Assembly (NCBI RefSeq): GCF_009469765.1
Contig: NZ_SSSQ01000004.1
Location: 292,452-356,451 of the forward strand
Origin: Dechloromonas hortensis
Lineage (GTDB): Bacteria > Pseudomonadota > Gammaproteobacteria > Burkholderiales > Rhodocyclaceae
Direction of reading: 5' to 3'
DNA: 64,000 bases
Shown here: piece after piece, positions 1 to 9,190 of the stretch
Layout: each line of letters opens with the position of its first letter
Numbering within the stretch: position 1 is the first letter of the stretch
Notes under the pieces: model-generated
Databases searched by the model: none
Told to the model about the DNA's origin: nothing
Seen by the model: the letters and a program-made list of their open reading frames with translations, nothing else
Program-made: the position numbers and the translations under genes

Positions 1-858
1 GGCGATTCCCTTGCCGGCGATATCCGGGGCCGAGCCGTGCGACGGCTCGTAGAGGCCCTTGTTCTTGTCGTCGAGCGAGGCCGACGGCAACATACCGATC
101 GAACCGGTCAGCATCGAGGCTTCGTCGGACAGGATGTCGCCGAACATGTTGCCGGTCACCATCACGTCGAACTGCTTCGGCGCCTTGACCAACTGCATGG
201 CGGCGTTGTCGACCAGCATGTGGCTGAGTTCGACGTCCGGGTAGTCGTGGGCGATCTCGATCATCACGTCACGCCACAACTGCGTGCATTCGAGCACGTT
301 CATCTTGTCGACCGAGCAAAGCTTCTTGTTGCGCTTCTGTGCCGCCTGGAAAGCAACGTGGCCGATGCGGCGGATTTCCGACTCGCTATAGACCATGGTA
401 TTGAAACCAACGCGCTCGCCATTTTCCTCACGCACGCCACGCGGCTGGCCAAAATAGATGTCGCCGGTCAACTCGCGGACAATCAGGATATCCAGACCCG
501 CCACGACCTCCGGCTTCAGCGTCGAGGCATTGGCCAATTCTGGGTAGAGAATGGCCGGACGCAGGTTGGCGAACAGGTTCAGGTCCTTGCGGATGCCCAG
601 CAGGCCACGTTCCGGACGCTTTTCGCGGGGCAACGAGTCCCACTGCGGGCCACCGACCGCACCAAGCAACACGGCGTCGGCTTCGCGGGCCAATTTCTGG
701 GTCGCTTCCGGATAGGGGCTACCGGTCGCGTCGACCGCGCCACCACCGAGCAGCGCCTCTTCCATCTCGAACTTGAGGTCGAGGGAGTTCAGGACACGCA
801 CTGCCTGGGCAGTAATTTCAGGACCAATGCCGTCACCCGGCAGAACACAGATCTTCAT
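1..858 (-). CDS. leuB: 3-isopropylmalate dehydrogenase, 3' part outside window
   Basis: Catalyses NAD-dependent oxidative decarboxylation of 3-isopropylmalate in leucine synthesis. The start is ATG at 858 on the minus strand; the reading frame stays open for 286 codons to base 1, so roughly the last 65-70 residues lie outside the window. The N-terminus [15 protein letters not shown] is the family nucleotide-binding start. The segments [13 protein letters not shown] and [14 protein letters not shown] and the metal-binding run [15 protein letters not shown] are all present, and the sequence stops within [14 protein letters not shown]. It follows leuD by 12 bases and is the third gene of a leuC-leuD-leuB operon. 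No defect is visible in the part shown. Confidence 0.97.
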   Translation of the reverse strand, partial: MKICVLPGDGIGPEITAQAVRVLNSLDLKFEMEEALLGGGAVDATGSPYPEATQKLAREADAVLLGAVGGPQWDSLPREKRPERGLLGIRKDLNLFANLRPAILYPELANASTLKPEVVAGLDILIVRELTGDIYFGQPRGVREENGERVGFNTMVYSESEIRRIGHVAFQAAQKRNKKLCSVDKMNVLECTQLWRDVMIEIAHDYPDVELSHMLVDNAAMQLVKAPKQFDVMVTGNMFGDILSDEASMLTGSIGMLPSASLDDKNKGLYEPSHGSAPDIAGKGIA

Positions 859-870
859 CGCTTTTCCTTG

Positions 871-1509
871 TTACGCAAACAGCCAGGGCTGGTTGATACG
901 GCGCTTTTCTTCAAACTCGCGAATTTTCTCGGCATGGCGCAGGGTCAGGCCGATATCGTCCCAACCGTTCAGCAGACATTCCTTGCGGAAGGCATCGATC
1001 TGGAATGGAACACCGTGGCCGTCCGGACGAATTACCGCCTGCGCCTGCAGGTCTACCACCAGCTTGTAGCCGGGCGTGGCTTCCACCTGCTGGAACAGTG
1101 CCTCTATTTCAGCAGCCGGCAGCACGATCGGCACAATGCCATTCTTGAAGCAGTTATTGAAGAAAATATCGGCAAACGACTCGGCGATGATCGCCTTGAA
1201 GCCAAAGTCGAGCAGCGCCCATGGTGCGTGTTCGCGCGAGCTGCCGCAACCGAAATTGGCACGGGTCAGCAGCACCTGGGCGCCTTGATAGCGCGGCTGG
1301 TTGAGCACGAAATTCGGATTCTTCGGACGCCCGGAATTATCCTGACCGGGCTGACCGACATCCATGTAACGCCATTCATCGAAGGCATTCGGGCCAAAGC
1401 CGGAACGCTTGATCGATTTCAGGAACTGCTTGGGGATGATCGCATCGGTATCGACGTTGTTACGATCGAGCGGAGCGACCAGACCTTCGAGACGGGTAAA
1501 TTTTTCCAT
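871..1509 (-). CDS. leuD: 3-isopropylmalate dehydratase small subunit
   Basis: Small (swivelling-domain) subunit of isopropylmalate isomerase, which converts 2- to 3-isopropylmalate together with LeuC in the cytoplasm. It has 212 residues, normal for the family. The N-terminus carries the LeuD hallmark [18 protein letters not shown], and [15 protein letters not shown] is the conserved substrate-loop region. The ATG at 1509 lies 9 bases after the leuC stop, so translation is probably coupled. It sits between leuC and leuB in the expected order. Identification is by direct recognition of these motifs. Confidence 0.97.
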   Translation of the reverse strand: MEKFTRLEGLVAPLDRNNVDTDAIIPKQFLKSIKRSGFGPNAFDEWRYMDVGQPGQDNSGRPKNPNFVLNQPRYQGAQVLLTRANFGCGSSREHAPWALLDFGFKAIIAESFADIFFNNCFKNGIVPIVLPAAEIEALFQQVEATPGYKLVVDLQAQAVIRPDGHGVPFQIDAFRKECLLNGWDDIGLTLRHAEKIREFEEKRRINQPWLFA

Positions 1510-1518
1510 GTCCGCTCC

Positions 1519-2925
1519 TCAGAGAACTTCACGCACGTCAGCGAAACGACCGGCGATGGCCGCCGCTGCAGCCATGGCCGGGCTGACCAGATGGGTGCGA
1601 CCGCCCGGCCCCTGGCGCCCTTCGAAATTCCGGTTGGAGGTCGAGGCACAGCGCTCGCCTGGCTCCAGACGGTCGGCATTCATCGCCAGACACATCGAAC
1701 AGCCCGGCTCGCGCCACTCGAAACCGGCGGCAATGAACACTTTGTCCAGCCCCTCAGCCTCGGCCTGACGCTTGACCAGCCCCGAGCCCGGCACCGCCAG
1801 CGCCAGCTTGACGTTGGCAGCGACGTGACGGCCTTTCAGCACCGAGGCGGCTTCGCGCAGATCCTCGATCCGGGAATTGGTGCAGGAACCGATGAACACC
1901 TTGTCGATGGCGATGTTCTGGATCGGCGTATTCGGATTCAGGCCCATGTATTGCAGCGCCCGCTCCATGCCTTCCCGCTTGACCGGATCGCTTTCCTTGG
2001 CCGGATCGGGCACCGCGGCACCAACCGCGACCACCATTTCTGGCGACGTCCCCCAGGTAACCTGCGGCTGGATGGCCTCGGCCTGCAGCGTGACAACACG
2101 GTCGAACTGTGCACCAGCATCGGAATGCAGCGTGCGCCAGTATTCGACAGCGCGCTCCCAGACCTCGCCCTTGGGCGAGAACGGACGGTCTTTCAAATAG
2201 TTGATCGTGGTGTCGTCGACCGCAACAAAGCCCATCCGGGCGCCACCTTCGATCGCCATGTTGCACAGCGTCATGCGACCTTCCATGCTCAGACCACGGA
2301 TCGCGCTACCGCCGAACTCGATGGCATAGCCGGTGCCGCCCGCCGTGCCGATGGTGCCGATGATGGCCAGCGCCACGTCCTTGGCGGTAACGCCCTTGCC
2401 GAGCTTGCCGTCGACGGCGATCAGCATGGTCTTCGATTTCTTTTGCAGCAGGCACTGCGTCGCCAGCACATGCTCAACCTCGGAGGTACCGATGCCGTGT
2501 GCCAGGCAGGCGAAAGCGCCGTGCGTCGAGGTGTGCGAATCGCCGCAGACGACAGTCATACCGGGCAGCGTTGCGCCGTTCTCCGGACCGACGACATGGA
2601 GAATACCCATGCGCGGATCCTTGAACGGGAAATAGGCCAGGGCGCCGACTTCGCGGATATTGGCATCAAGGGTCTCAACCTGCTGGCGCGAGATCGGATC
2701 CTTGATCCCTTCATCCCAGTGATCGGTCGGCGTGTTGTGGTCCGGCGTCGAGACGATGGACGAGACGCGCCAAGGCTTGCGGCCAGCCAGCTTCAGGCCT
2801 TCGAAAGCCTGCGGGCTGGTCACTTCGTGTACAAGGTGACGGTCGATATAGAGCAAAGCCGTGCCATCCGCTTCTTGATGGACAACATGGTTTTCCCAGA
2901 GCTTGTCGTAGAGTGTCTTCGGCAT
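1519..2925 (-). CDS. leuC: 3-isopropylmalate dehydratase large subunit
   Basis: Aconitase-superfamily catalytic subunit of isopropylmalate isomerase. It is 468 residues, full length. The three cysteine ligands of the [4Fe-4S] cluster are visible: one in FIGSCTNSR and two in the CSMC motif of [11 protein letters not shown] near the C-terminus. [14 protein letters not shown] and [15 protein letters not shown] are conserved active-site segments. It is the first gene of the minus-strand leuCDB operon; the preceding gene on that strand (an MFS protein) ends 30 bases upstream, so some transcription may enter from it. No attenuator or leader peptide is obvious in that short gap. Confidence 0.97.
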   Translation of the reverse strand: MPKTLYDKLWENHVVHQEADGTALLYIDRHLVHEVTSPQAFEGLKLAGRKPWRVSSIVSTPDHNTPTDHWDEGIKDPISRQQVETLDANIREVGALAYFPFKDPRMGILHVVGPENGATLPGMTVVCGDSHTSTHGAFACLAHGIGTSEVEHVLATQCLLQKKSKTMLIAVDGKLGKGVTAKDVALAIIGTIGTAGGTGYAIEFGGSAIRGLSMEGRMTLCNMAIEGGARMGFVAVDDTTINYLKDRPFSPKGEVWERAVEYWRTLHSDAGAQFDRVVTLQAEAIQPQVTWGTSPEMVVAVGAAVPDPAKESDPVKREGMERALQYMGLNPNTPIQNIAIDKVFIGSCTNSRIEDLREAASVLKGRHVAANVKLALAVPGSGLVKRQAEAEGLDKVFIAAGFEWREPGCSMCLAMNADRLEPGERCASTSNRNFEGRQGPGGRTHLVSPAMAAAAAIAGRFADVREVL

Positions 2926-2955
2926 GGAACTAAATTAGGGCCGTAAAGCGTCGAA

Positions 2956-4143
2956 TTATTGCACAGGATCGCTGGTTTTTGCCCTTGCCGGGGCGTCGAC
3001 CGCAGCGCTCCCGCCAACCCAACCCCAGATCAGGACAAAGCCGAGCAAGGCGAAGCCGGCCCCCAGGCTGAATGTCCAGCCGGCGCCGAGCGGCTCCCAG
3101 ATCCAGCCGCTGATCAGCGCCCCCAGCAGACCACCGGCCCCAAAAGAAAGACTGGAATAAAGTGCCTGGCCGCGCGCCTGCGCTCGCCCCGGAAACCACT
3201 GATTGACGGCAGCGATGGCCGAGGCGTGATAGGCGCCGAAAGTCAGGCCATGCAGCAACTGCACCAGCACCATGATGGCCACCGATTCGACACCCCAGCC
3301 CATCATCAGAAAGCGGACAACCGCGGCGGCAAAGCTGGCAAGAAGAATGGCGCGCAGCGAAAAACGCAGCGTCAGCCGGTTCATCAACATGAAGACCAGG
3401 ATTTCGGCCAGCACACCGAGCGACCATAGGCCACCGACCTCGGTCTTGCTGTAGCCATGCCCGGCCAGATGAATCGAGTAGAAGACGTAGAAAGCGCCAT
3501 GCGCCGCCGACATCATGAAACAGGCGCTCATCAGCGCCTTGACCCGCGGCTGGCGGAGGATCGCACCGATCGAAAGACCATCCCTGGGGTGTTCAACCAA
3601 TGGCGCTTCCGGCAAGACCAGCGCCAGCCCGAGAATGCCGAACAGAATACCGGTGCAGACCCAAAGCACCCCCACCGGCGGCGCCATATCAAGTAAGCCG
3701 CCGGTACCCATCACCGCCAGAATGAAACCCACCGACCCCCACAGCCGAATCCGGCTGTACCGCCCGCGCTCTTCGCGCAGGTGGTCAAAAGTCAGCGTCT
3801 CAACCAGCGGCAGCGCGGCGCTCCAGAAGAAGGCCAGCACAGCCATGGCCAGCAACATGCCCGGCAAGCGGTCGAGCCAGTAGAAAGCCAGGAAACCGGC
3901 CAGGCCGATGGCTGCCGCCAGACGAATGATCGCCATACGCCGGCCGAAGCGGTCGGCCAGCCAGCCCCACAAATTGGGACCAAACAGGCGCATCAGCTGC
4001 ATTTGCGACATCAGCAGCCCGATGTCCCAGGCCGAAAAATTCAGCGACTGGAGATAAAGCCCGAAATAGGGCGAGAACGCGCCAATGAAGGCGAAATAGA
4101 AAAAGTAGTAGCCCGAGAGGCGCCAGTAGGGCAATGCATGCAT
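2956..4143 (-). CDS. MFS transporter, 3-phenylpropionate transporter (HcaT)-like
   Basis: A 395-residue polytopic membrane protein with about 12 hydrophobic segments, consistent with the major facilitator superfamily. The N-terminal pattern (LPYWRLSGYYFFYFAFIGAF, then a loop GWLADRFGRRMA with the MFS motif-A GxxxDRxGRR) resembles the MFS_1-like/HcaT branch of Pfam families. The substrate cannot be deduced from sequence; phenylpropionate is only the namesake of the family. It is followed by leuC 30 bases downstream in the same direction. The C-terminal tail is short and proline/alanine rich. Confidence 0.8.
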   Translation of the reverse strand: MHALPYWRLSGYYFFYFAFIGAFSPYFGLYLQSLNFSAWDIGLLMSQMQLMRLFGPNLWGWLADRFGRRMAIIRLAAAIGLAGFLAFYWLDRLPGMLLAMAVLAFFWSAALPLVETLTFDHLREERGRYSRIRLWGSVGFILAVMGTGGLLDMAPPVGVLWVCTGILFGILGLALVLPEAPLVEHPRDGLSIGAILRQPRVKALMSACFMMSAAHGAFYVFYSIHLAGHGYSKTEVGGLWSLGVLAEILVFMLMNRLTLRFSLRAILLASFAAAVVRFLMMGWGVESVAIMVLVQLLHGLTFGAYHASAIAAVNQWFPGRAQARGQALYSSLSFGAGGLLGALISGWIWEPLGAGWTFSLGAGFALLGFVLIWGWVGGSAAVDAPARAKTSDPVQ

Positions 4144-4183
4144 CCGGCAATTCTACCGGATGCATCCTCGGACCAAGGCGCGA

Positions 4184-4450
4184 TCAGGCCTTGGCCGACT
4201 GCTGGCCGGCGCGATAGGCCAGCAGCATGTGGTAGAGCTCGTCCTTGAGCTTGACTCGTTGTTTCTTCATGTCTTCGATGGTGAAGTCAGCCACCGGCAT
4301 GTCGTTTTCCTCGAGGTCTTCGACGCGCCCGGTCAGCCGGTGGTAAATCGAAAACAACTTGGCGAAATGCGCGTTGCCCGTTTTCAGGGCATGAATGGCA
4401 TCGTCCAGCTCCGGGAACTCGTGATGAAGGTCGTGATGTTCGACTTGCAT
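4184..4450 (-). CDS. YdcH-like (DUF465) small protein
   Basis: An 88-residue, highly charged, alpha-helical protein. It starts MQVEHHDLHHEFPELDDAI and carries the arrangement F(A)KLFSxYHxLTxxVxxLE followed by the K/R-rich helix KKQRVKLKDELYHML, typical of the YdcH/DUF465 family. Function is unknown in the family; these are short cytoplasmic helical hairpins. It lies between aroC and the MFS gene, all on the minus strand, with gaps of 40-52 bases. Confidence 0.8.
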   Translation of the reverse strand: MQVEHHDLHHEFPELDDAIHALKTGNAHFAKLFSIYHRLTGRVEDLEENDMPVADFTIEDMKKQRVKLKDELYHMLLAYRAGQQSAKA

Positions 4451-4502
4451 AGTACTCTCCCTGATACAAAGCCCCGCCGAATGGCGGCTAAAACCAGCAA
4501 TC

Positions 4503-5603
4503 TTAAGCGATTACACCGGGAATGCGCGGCGTCTGACAAACCACATCGCCGCATTGCGCCCGATGGCGCAAGGCGTGATCGATCAGGACCAGCGCCAGCA
4601 TCGCTTCGGCAATCGGTGTCGCCCGGATGCCGACACAAGGATCATGCCGCCCCTGCGTCGCCACCTCGATGGCATTCCCTTGCGCATCGACCGAATGACG
4701 CGGCTGGGCAATCGACGAAGTCGGCTTGATCGCCATGTTGACGACGATTTCCTGTCCGCTTGAAATTCCGCCGAGAACGCCGCCGGCATGGTTGCTGGCA
4801 AAGCCCTGCGGCGTCATTTCGTCGCCATGTTCGCTCCCTTTTTGCGCGACCGAGGCGAAGCCGGCGCCAATCTCGACCCCCTTGACGGCATTGATCCCCA
4901 TCATCGCATAGGCGATGTCGGCATCCAGCCGGTCAAAAACCGGCTCGCCCCAGCCCGGCGGAACGCCGGTGGCGGTGACGGTGATCTTGGCGCCAACCGA
5001 ATCCAGCGACTTGCGCAAGGCGTCCATATAGTCTTCAAGCTGCGGCACGATTGCGGCGTTCGGCGCGAAGAAGGCGTTGCCGTCGATCTCGTCGGCCGAG
5101 ACGAAGGGAATTTCGATCGGTCCCAAGGCGCTCATCCAGCCGCGAATCGAGACACCGTAACGCTCCTGCAGCCACTTGCGGGCAATCGCCCCGGCTGCGA
5201 CGCGAACCGCCGTTTCACGGGCCGACGAACGACCGCCACCGCGATAGTCGCGGAAACCGTATTTCTGGGTATAAGTGTAGTCGGCGTGTCCGGGACGAAA
5301 AGTCTCGGCGATATTGCCGTAATCCTTGCTGCGTTGATCCTGATTGCGAATCAGCAGACTGATCGGCGTCCCGGTCGTTTTGCCTTCAAAGACGCCGGAG
5401 AGTATCTCGACGGTGTCCGGCTCGCGACGCTGCGTCACATGACGCGAAGTACCAGGCTTGCGGCGATCCAGTTCGGCCTGAATATCGGCCTCGCAAAGCG
5501 CCAGTCCGGGCGGGCAACCATCGACGACGCAACCAATGGCCGGACCATGGGATTCGCCAAAGGAAGTAACGGTAAACAGCGTGCCAAAAGTATTGCCTGA
5601 CAT
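4503..5603 (-). CDS. aroC: Chorismate synthase
   Basis: Converts 5-enolpyruvylshikimate 3-phosphate to chorismate, the last step of the shikimate pathway, using reduced FMN. It is 366 residues, full length. Signatures are the N-terminal [18 protein letters not shown], the central [21 protein letters not shown] and, near the C-terminus, the conserved histidine segment [10 protein letters not shown]. Its ATG at 5603 is divergent from the small gene at 5641. Identification is secure. Confidence 0.97.
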   Translation of the reverse strand: MSGNTFGTLFTVTSFGESHGPAIGCVVDGCPPGLALCEADIQAELDRRKPGTSRHVTQRREPDTVEILSGVFEGKTTGTPISLLIRNQDQRSKDYGNIAETFRPGHADYTYTQKYGFRDYRGGGRSSARETAVRVAAGAIARKWLQERYGVSIRGWMSALGPIEIPFVSADEIDGNAFFAPNAAIVPQLEDYMDALRKSLDSVGAKITVTATGVPPGWGEPVFDRLDADIAYAMMGINAVKGVEIGAGFASVAQKGSEHGDEMTPQGFASNHAGGVLGGISSGQEIVVNMAIKPTSSIAQPRHSVDAQGNAIEVATQGRHDPCVGIRATPIAEAMLALVLIDHALRHRAQCGDVVCQTPRIPGVIA

Positions 5604-5640
5604 GGGGAGGGACAGTCTAATATGGAATCAGGAGTTTACC

Positions 5641-5799
5641 ATGCCAAGCAAAAAGCCCCCGCCCGACACGTCGACCGCAGGCAAGCGCTCAACGCAACCG
5701 CAACCGGGAAAAACCACGCCACCCGCCGCCATCAACACACTCCGGCAAGCCGATAACCGCTGGCAGCGCACCAAACGCTACGGCTGGGACAGCCGCTGA
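5641..5799 (+). CDS. Small basic hypothetical protein (52 aa)
   Basis: A short ORF starting at ATG 5641 with an AGGAG ribosome binding site 6-10 bases upstream, which makes translation likely; an in-frame longer reading starts inside aroC and is less plausible. The 52-residue product is lysine/proline/threonine rich at the N-terminus and ends with RWQRTKRYGWDSR. It is likely disordered, with no transmembrane segment. It is divergent from aroC and is followed after 18 bases by a strong bidirectional terminator. I do not recognise a family. Confidence 0.6.
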   Translation: MPSKKPPPDTSTAGKRSTQPQPGKTTPPAAINTLRQADNRWQRTKRYGWDSR

Positions 5800-5817
5800 G
5801 CGCTTTCACACGGACAT

Positions 5818-5844
5818 AAAAAAGGCGACCGTAGCCGCCTTTTT
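5818..5844. terminator. Bidirectional Rho-independent terminator
   Basis: A GGCG/CGCC stem extended by an A-run before (AAAAAAGGCG) and a T-run after (CGCCTTTTT), with an 8-base loop. It lies between the convergent small gene at 5641 and the CBS gene at 5860, so it can serve both strands. Confidence 0.85.
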
Positions 5845-5859
5845 CATCGCTCAAGCCGA

Positions 5860-6306
5860 TCAGACCTGCGGCTCGTCCGGCCAGTTCTTGATGTAGCTTT
5901 TCAGCATCTTGTTCTCGAAGCTCTGCTCTTCAAGAACAGCCTTGGCGACGTCGAGGAAGGAAATGACGCCCATCAGGGTGTCGCCATCGAGCACCGGCAG
6001 ATAGCGCGAGTGTTTTTCGATCATCAGGTAACGCAGGTCGTTGACCTCCATCTCAGGGAAGGCGGTTACCGGCTCGCGGACCATGACCTCACCAACGCTG
6101 AGCGCCTCCGGGCTGGCCTTGTGCTGCTTCAGGGCCTGCATGACTTCGCGAAAAGTCAGCATGCCGGCCATCTTGCCGCCAGCCATGACCACCAGCGAAC
6201 CGACATCAAGTTCAGCCATCGTATCAATGGCAGAGGCCAGAGACTGTTGTGGCGTAGCGGTGTACAACGTGGCGCCCTTGACGCGAAGGATCTCTCGCAC
6301 CTGCAT
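5860..6306 (-). CDS. CBS-domain protein
   Basis: A 148-residue soluble protein made of two CBS motifs (residues about 8-60 and 72-130), forming one Bateman module. The recognisable elements are SLVVMAGGKMAGMLTFREVM in the first repeat and RYLPVLDGDTLMGVISFLDV in the second. Such stand-alone modules bind adenine nucleotides or S-adenosylmethionine and usually act as sensors; the partner here is unknown. The C-terminal tail is amphipathic and acidic. It converges on the terminator at 5818. Confidence 0.9.
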   Translation of the reverse strand: MQVREILRVKGATLYTATPQQSLASAIDTMAELDVGSLVVMAGGKMAGMLTFREVMQALKQHKASPEALSVGEVMVREPVTAFPEMEVNDLRYLMIEKHSRYLPVLDGDTLMGVISFLDVAKAVLEEQSFENKMLKSYIKNWPDEPQV

Positions 6307-6482
6307 CGAATTCTCCTGAACAGAGGTTTTATTTGTCAGATGATCTTAGAACATCGGCCCGGTTTCGGGAAGAGCAATCCTCAAAACCCAGCGTGCAGAA
6401 CCGCTTTGCCGGATCAACCCCATGATAATTATGGTTTTCTATCGGCGCAGTTAAAAATATTTATGGCATTTGCACTTGCGGA

Positions 6483-6526
6483 ACGTCATAAGCAGCTATA
6501 CACTAAGTCATATTACCTAAGTCATA
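6483..6526. promoter_or_regulatory. Repeated ACGTCATA/AAGTCATA motifs upstream of HTH gene
   Basis: Three near-identical octamers, ACGTCATA (6483-6490), AAGTCATA (6505-6512) and AAGTCATA (6519-6526), lie in the AT-rich stretch 50-95 bases before the HTH gene start. Their spacings are 22 and 14 bases. They could be operator copies for the adjacent regulator; this is inference. Confidence 0.4.
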
Positions 6527-6576
6527 CACCGCTAGGATGCTTGGGTACCCATAGAACACTAGCGTATGGAGATTGG

Positions 6577-6885
6577 ATGATGACTACTGTTAAAACCATC
6601 GAGAAAATCGACGCCCGCGAAATCCGTCGCAAACTCGGGCTCAACCAGCAACAATTCTGGTCCACGCTGGGCGTGACCCAAAGCGGTGGCTCCCGCTACG
6701 AAAGCGGCCGCAACATGCCGAAACCGGTGCGCGAACTGCTGCGCCTGGTGCACGTTGAACAAATCGACATCAAGTCGATCAAGCGTGAAGACTGGGATGT
6801 CGTCGAGTATCTGAAGTCGCAGGAACCGGAACTGTTCAAGTCCCTGAAGAAGTCGGCCCGCAGCCGCACCAAAAAGGCCGCCTGA
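6577..6885 (+). CDS. Small HTH (XRE-like) DNA-binding protein
   Basis: A 102-residue protein with an N-terminal helix-turn-helix: ReIRRKLGLNQQQFWSTLGVTQSGGSRYESG follows the XRE/cro pattern of an LNQ-x3-W turn and a SRYE recognition helix. The C-terminal 20 residues are lysine/arginine rich and may contact DNA nonspecifically. I chose ATG 6577 because GGAG lies just upstream (6568-6571) and the longer in-frame reading overlaps the CBS gene. ATG 6580 is an equally possible start. It is a likely autoregulated repressor given the repeated motifs upstream; the target is unknown. Confidence 0.75.
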   Translation: MMTTVKTIEKIDAREIRRKLGLNQQQFWSTLGVTQSGGSRYESGRNMPKPVRELLRLVHVEQIDIKSIKREDWDVVEYLKSQEPELFKSLKKSARSRTKKAA

Positions 6886-6942
6886 ATATTGGCCTGAAAT
6901 CGCAGTCGACCGCGCCCCCACGGAAGTACCCTTGGGGCACAG

Positions 6943-6987
6943 AAACGGGCATTACGGGGAAACGTTGACCCGAATGCCCGTTTTTTT
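6943..6987 (+). terminator. Rho-independent terminator after HTH gene
   Basis: Eleven-base arms AAACGGGCATT and AATGCCCGTTT followed by a run of seven T. The hairpin overlaps the last codons of the convergent radical SAM gene (stop at 6952-6954). Confidence 0.85.
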
Positions 6988-7788
6988 ATGGATCTCGTCG
7001 GCAAACGCCGACAGTTCTTCCGCCGGCAGGCGGCTCAGCCGTGGCGCAGCAGGCTGCATCGAAGGCCGCGCCAGACCGTAGAGATGAATGCCGGCCAGAC
7101 GGCTGGCCAGTGGCTTCAACAACTCGCAGTAGGCGTTACGCGCCGTAGCTGGCGGCACCTCGCCATCAAGGGCAAACCAGCAGGTCTGCACCCAGGTCGG
7201 CGCCAAGCCGGCACACAGTTCCAGATTGCGGAATACGCGCTCCGCCACCAGGGGAACACCATTCACCTCGGCCGCCGCGGCTGGATCGACCCGGTCGATC
7301 TTGAACCAGACCTCTCCGCCGAACTCGCCAAGTTGCCTGATCCCGGCCTGAACTTCCGGACGGTGCAGCAAGCTGCCGTTGGTGATCAGGCGAACCGGCA
7401 ACTTGCCGAGCAGATCAAAATTCGCCAACACCTTGCCCACCCGCGCCACCGCCTCGGCAAACTCGGGAGCGCTGGTCGGCTCGCCATTTCCGGAGAAGGC
7501 GACATCCATCAAGCGACGCGCCTCCGGCGGTACCTGGCGTTGCATGAAATCACCGTGCACTGCATCGGCCAGAAAACCGCTCAACTCCTCCTCCAGAACA
7601 TCGAGATCGATCGGCGGCGGACCGCCCCGCGTCAGATTCTCAACCTGGCAATAGACGCAGGCCCAGTTACAGGCATTGTTGGTATTGAGGTTGATACCGA
7701 CCGACACCCCGCCGGCGCGGCGCGACACGACCGGATAAACGTAGCGCAAGCCGGCACTGTCCCGGCGATGATCGTCTGTGGAGAGCAT
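6952..7788 (-). CDS. Radical SAM protein
   Basis: A 278-residue radical S-adenosylmethionine enzyme. The [4Fe-4S]-binding CxxxCxxC is CNWACVYC near residue 37, followed by SGNGEPTSAPEF (the GGE-like SAM-contact strand). The overall pattern (GINLNTNNACNWACVYCQVE) resembles the COG0731-type Fe-S oxidoreductases; it is not a clear QueE despite lying beside queD. I chose ATG 7788 over the upstream in-frame start at 7830, which would overlap the divergent queD promoter and start. Substrate is unknown. Confidence 0.8.
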   Translation of the reverse strand: MLSTDDHRRDSAGLRYVYPVVSRRAGGVSVGINLNTNNACNWACVYCQVENLTRGGPPPIDLDVLEEELSGFLADAVHGDFMQRQVPPEARRLMDVAFSGNGEPTSAPEFAEAVARVGKVLANFDLLGKLPVRLITNGSLLHRPEVQAGIRQLGEFGGEVWFKIDRVDPAAAAEVNGVPLVAERVFRNLELCAGLAPTWVQTCWFALDGEVPPATARNAYCELLKPLASRLAGIHLYGLARPSMQPAAPRLSRLPAEELSAFADEIHKKTGIRVNVSP

Positions 7789-7797
7789 GCCGCATTG

Positions 7798-7803
7798 TAT
7801 AAT
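7798..7803 (+). promoter_or_regulatory. -10 box for queD
   Basis: A perfect TATAAT 30 bases upstream of the queD ATG in the 44-base divergent gap; the -35 is weak. The complementary strand carries a TTATAC-like -10 for the divergent radical SAM gene, so the two promoters overlap. Confidence 0.5.
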
Positions 7804-7832
7804 CCGCGACCGCCTTGCAGAGCAATCCACCC

Positions 7833-8285
7833 ATGTTTATCACCCGCCGCCTCGAGTTTGATGCCGGGCATCGCATTCCCGACCACAAGAGCCAGTGCCG
7901 CCACCTGCACGGGCACCGCTACGTCATCGAAATCACCCTTTCCGGCCAGGTCATCGACAAGGCGGGCGACGCCGCGAACGGCATGGTGATGGATTTCTCG
8001 CAGGTCAAGCATCTGGCCAAGCAGCATCTGGTCGATGAGTGGGACCATGCCTTTCTCGCCTTTGCCGGCGACTCGGCGATTGTCGACTTTCTGAACTCCC
8101 TGCCCGACCATAAAACAGTCATTCTCGACCGCGTCCCGACTGCCGAGAATCTGGCCCGTATCGCATTTGATCGACTGGATGCCGTTTACCGCGACACTTA
8201 CGGCAATCACCTGCAACTCGAACAAGTCCGCCTTTACGAAACGCCCAACTGCTGGGCTGATGCACTGCGCGCCAAGCTGGATTGA
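7833..8285 (+). CDS. queD: 6-carboxytetrahydropterin synthase (QueD/PTPS family)
   Basis: Zinc enzyme that makes 6-carboxy-5,6,7,8-tetrahydropterin in the queuosine (7-deazaguanine) pathway. It is 150 residues. Zinc histidines are seen in FDAGHRI and in CRHLHGHRYVIEI (HxH). The catalytic Cys is in the same CRHLHGH segment. DEWDHAFL and ETPNCWADALRA are further family signatures. I chose ATG 7833; an upstream TTG at 7815 gives six extra residues without a better ribosome site. It is monocistronic, divergent from the radical SAM gene. Confidence 0.93.
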   Translation: MFITRRLEFDAGHRIPDHKSQCRHLHGHRYVIEITLSGQVIDKAGDAANGMVMDFSQVKHLAKQHLVDEWDHAFLAFAGDSAIVDFLNSLPDHKTVILDRVPTAENLARIAFDRLDAVYRDTYGNHLQLEQVRLYETPNCWADALRAKLD

Positions 8286-8356
8286 GCATCGAAACATCCT
8301 CCCCTATACTGCCCGGACAACAACGACAGCATTAAACCGGCAAAAGGGGGAGATCC

Positions 8357-9190
8357 ATGAAAGCGATGCGTCCGTACTGGCTGGCAATCGCCCTCTGGTT
8401 TGGCTTGGCCACTCACCTGCACGCTCAGCCGGAAGCCTTGCGCATCGGCATCATTCCGTACCTGACGCCGAACGTACTGATCTCGCTGTTTCAGCCGCTG
8501 CGCCTGCAACTTGAAAAAGATCTGGGCCGCCCGGTCGAACTCTACACCGCGCCCGATGTTCGAACTTTCGCCCGGCGCACCCTGAAGCCCGATTTCGATA
8601 TCGTCATCACCGCCGCCCACCAGGCACGACTGGCCCAGATCGAAGGCGGTTACCTGCCGCTCGCCCGCTTCACCGGACCACTGCATGCAGCTGTCGTCGT
8701 CAGCAAGAACTCGAACGCCCAGCACCTGGCTGACCTCAAAGGCCGGCGGATCGCCGTCACCGACCGCTCCATCCTGGTCAATATCGCCATGAGCCGCCTG
8801 TTCGCCGAACAGGGGATCAGAGAAAAAGATCTCCACTACCTGCCGGTCAACTCGCAAAATACCGGCATTTTGACCGTCGCCCGCGGCGATGCCGATGCCG
8901 CGATCATCGCCCACTTTGCACTGGACCAGAGCCCGGCCGAACAGCGCGATGCGGTGCGCAGCATCTTTCGCTCTGCAGTCCTGCCCAACGTCACCCTGCT
9001 CGCCAGTCCGGCGCTCGATGCCAACCGGCGCGAGCAGATCAGGCAATCACTGCTCCAGCTCCCCAAAACCATCGATGGCGCAAAGTTTCTCGAGAGCAGT
9101 CGCTTTCAGGGCATTGAGGCTGCTGATGAGGCATTCATGAAGTCGCTCGACCCCTACCTCAAAGAAACCCGCAGGCAACTCGACCTATGA
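8357..9190 (+). CDS. PhnD-like periplasmic binding protein
   Basis: A 277-residue exported protein: signal peptide over residues 1-24 with cleavage after LHAQ. The mature part has the phosphate/phosphite/phosphonate-binding (PhnD, PF12974-type) layout: LRIGIIPYLTPN at the start, a DIVITAAHQARL ligand loop and DLKGRRIAVTDRSI. An excellent GGGGGAG ribosome site precedes ATG 8357. It overlaps the next gene by four bases (ATGA) and no ABC permease or ATPase is nearby, so its role is more likely to present a ligand to the sensor encoded next than to import it. The ligand is unknown. Confidence 0.85.
   Translation: MKAMRPYWLAIALWFGLATHLHAQPEALRIGIIPYLTPNVLISLFQPLRLQLEKDLGRPVELYTAPDVRTFARRTLKPDFDIVITAAHQARLAQIEGGYLPLARFTGPLHAAVVVSKNSNAQHLADLKGRRIAVTDRSILVNIAMSRLFAEQGIREKDLHYLPVNSQNTGILTVARGDADAAIIAHFALDQSPAEQRDAVRSIFRSAVLPNVTLLASPALDANRREQIRQSLLQLPKTIDGAKFLESSRFQGIEAADEAFMKSLDPYLKETRRQLDL

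Noticed and set aside
37..2946. A 969-codon plus-strand open frame
   Set aside because: It is antisense to leuB, leuD and leuC, which are certain genes. Long antisense frames are expected in GC-rich DNA, and the product has low-complexity Arg/His composition.
6952..7788. QueE assignment because of its queD neighbour
   Set aside because: The cluster motif is CxxxCxxC without the spacing and surrounding motifs I associate with QueE, and the gene is divergent from queD. I left it as an unspecified radical SAM enzyme.
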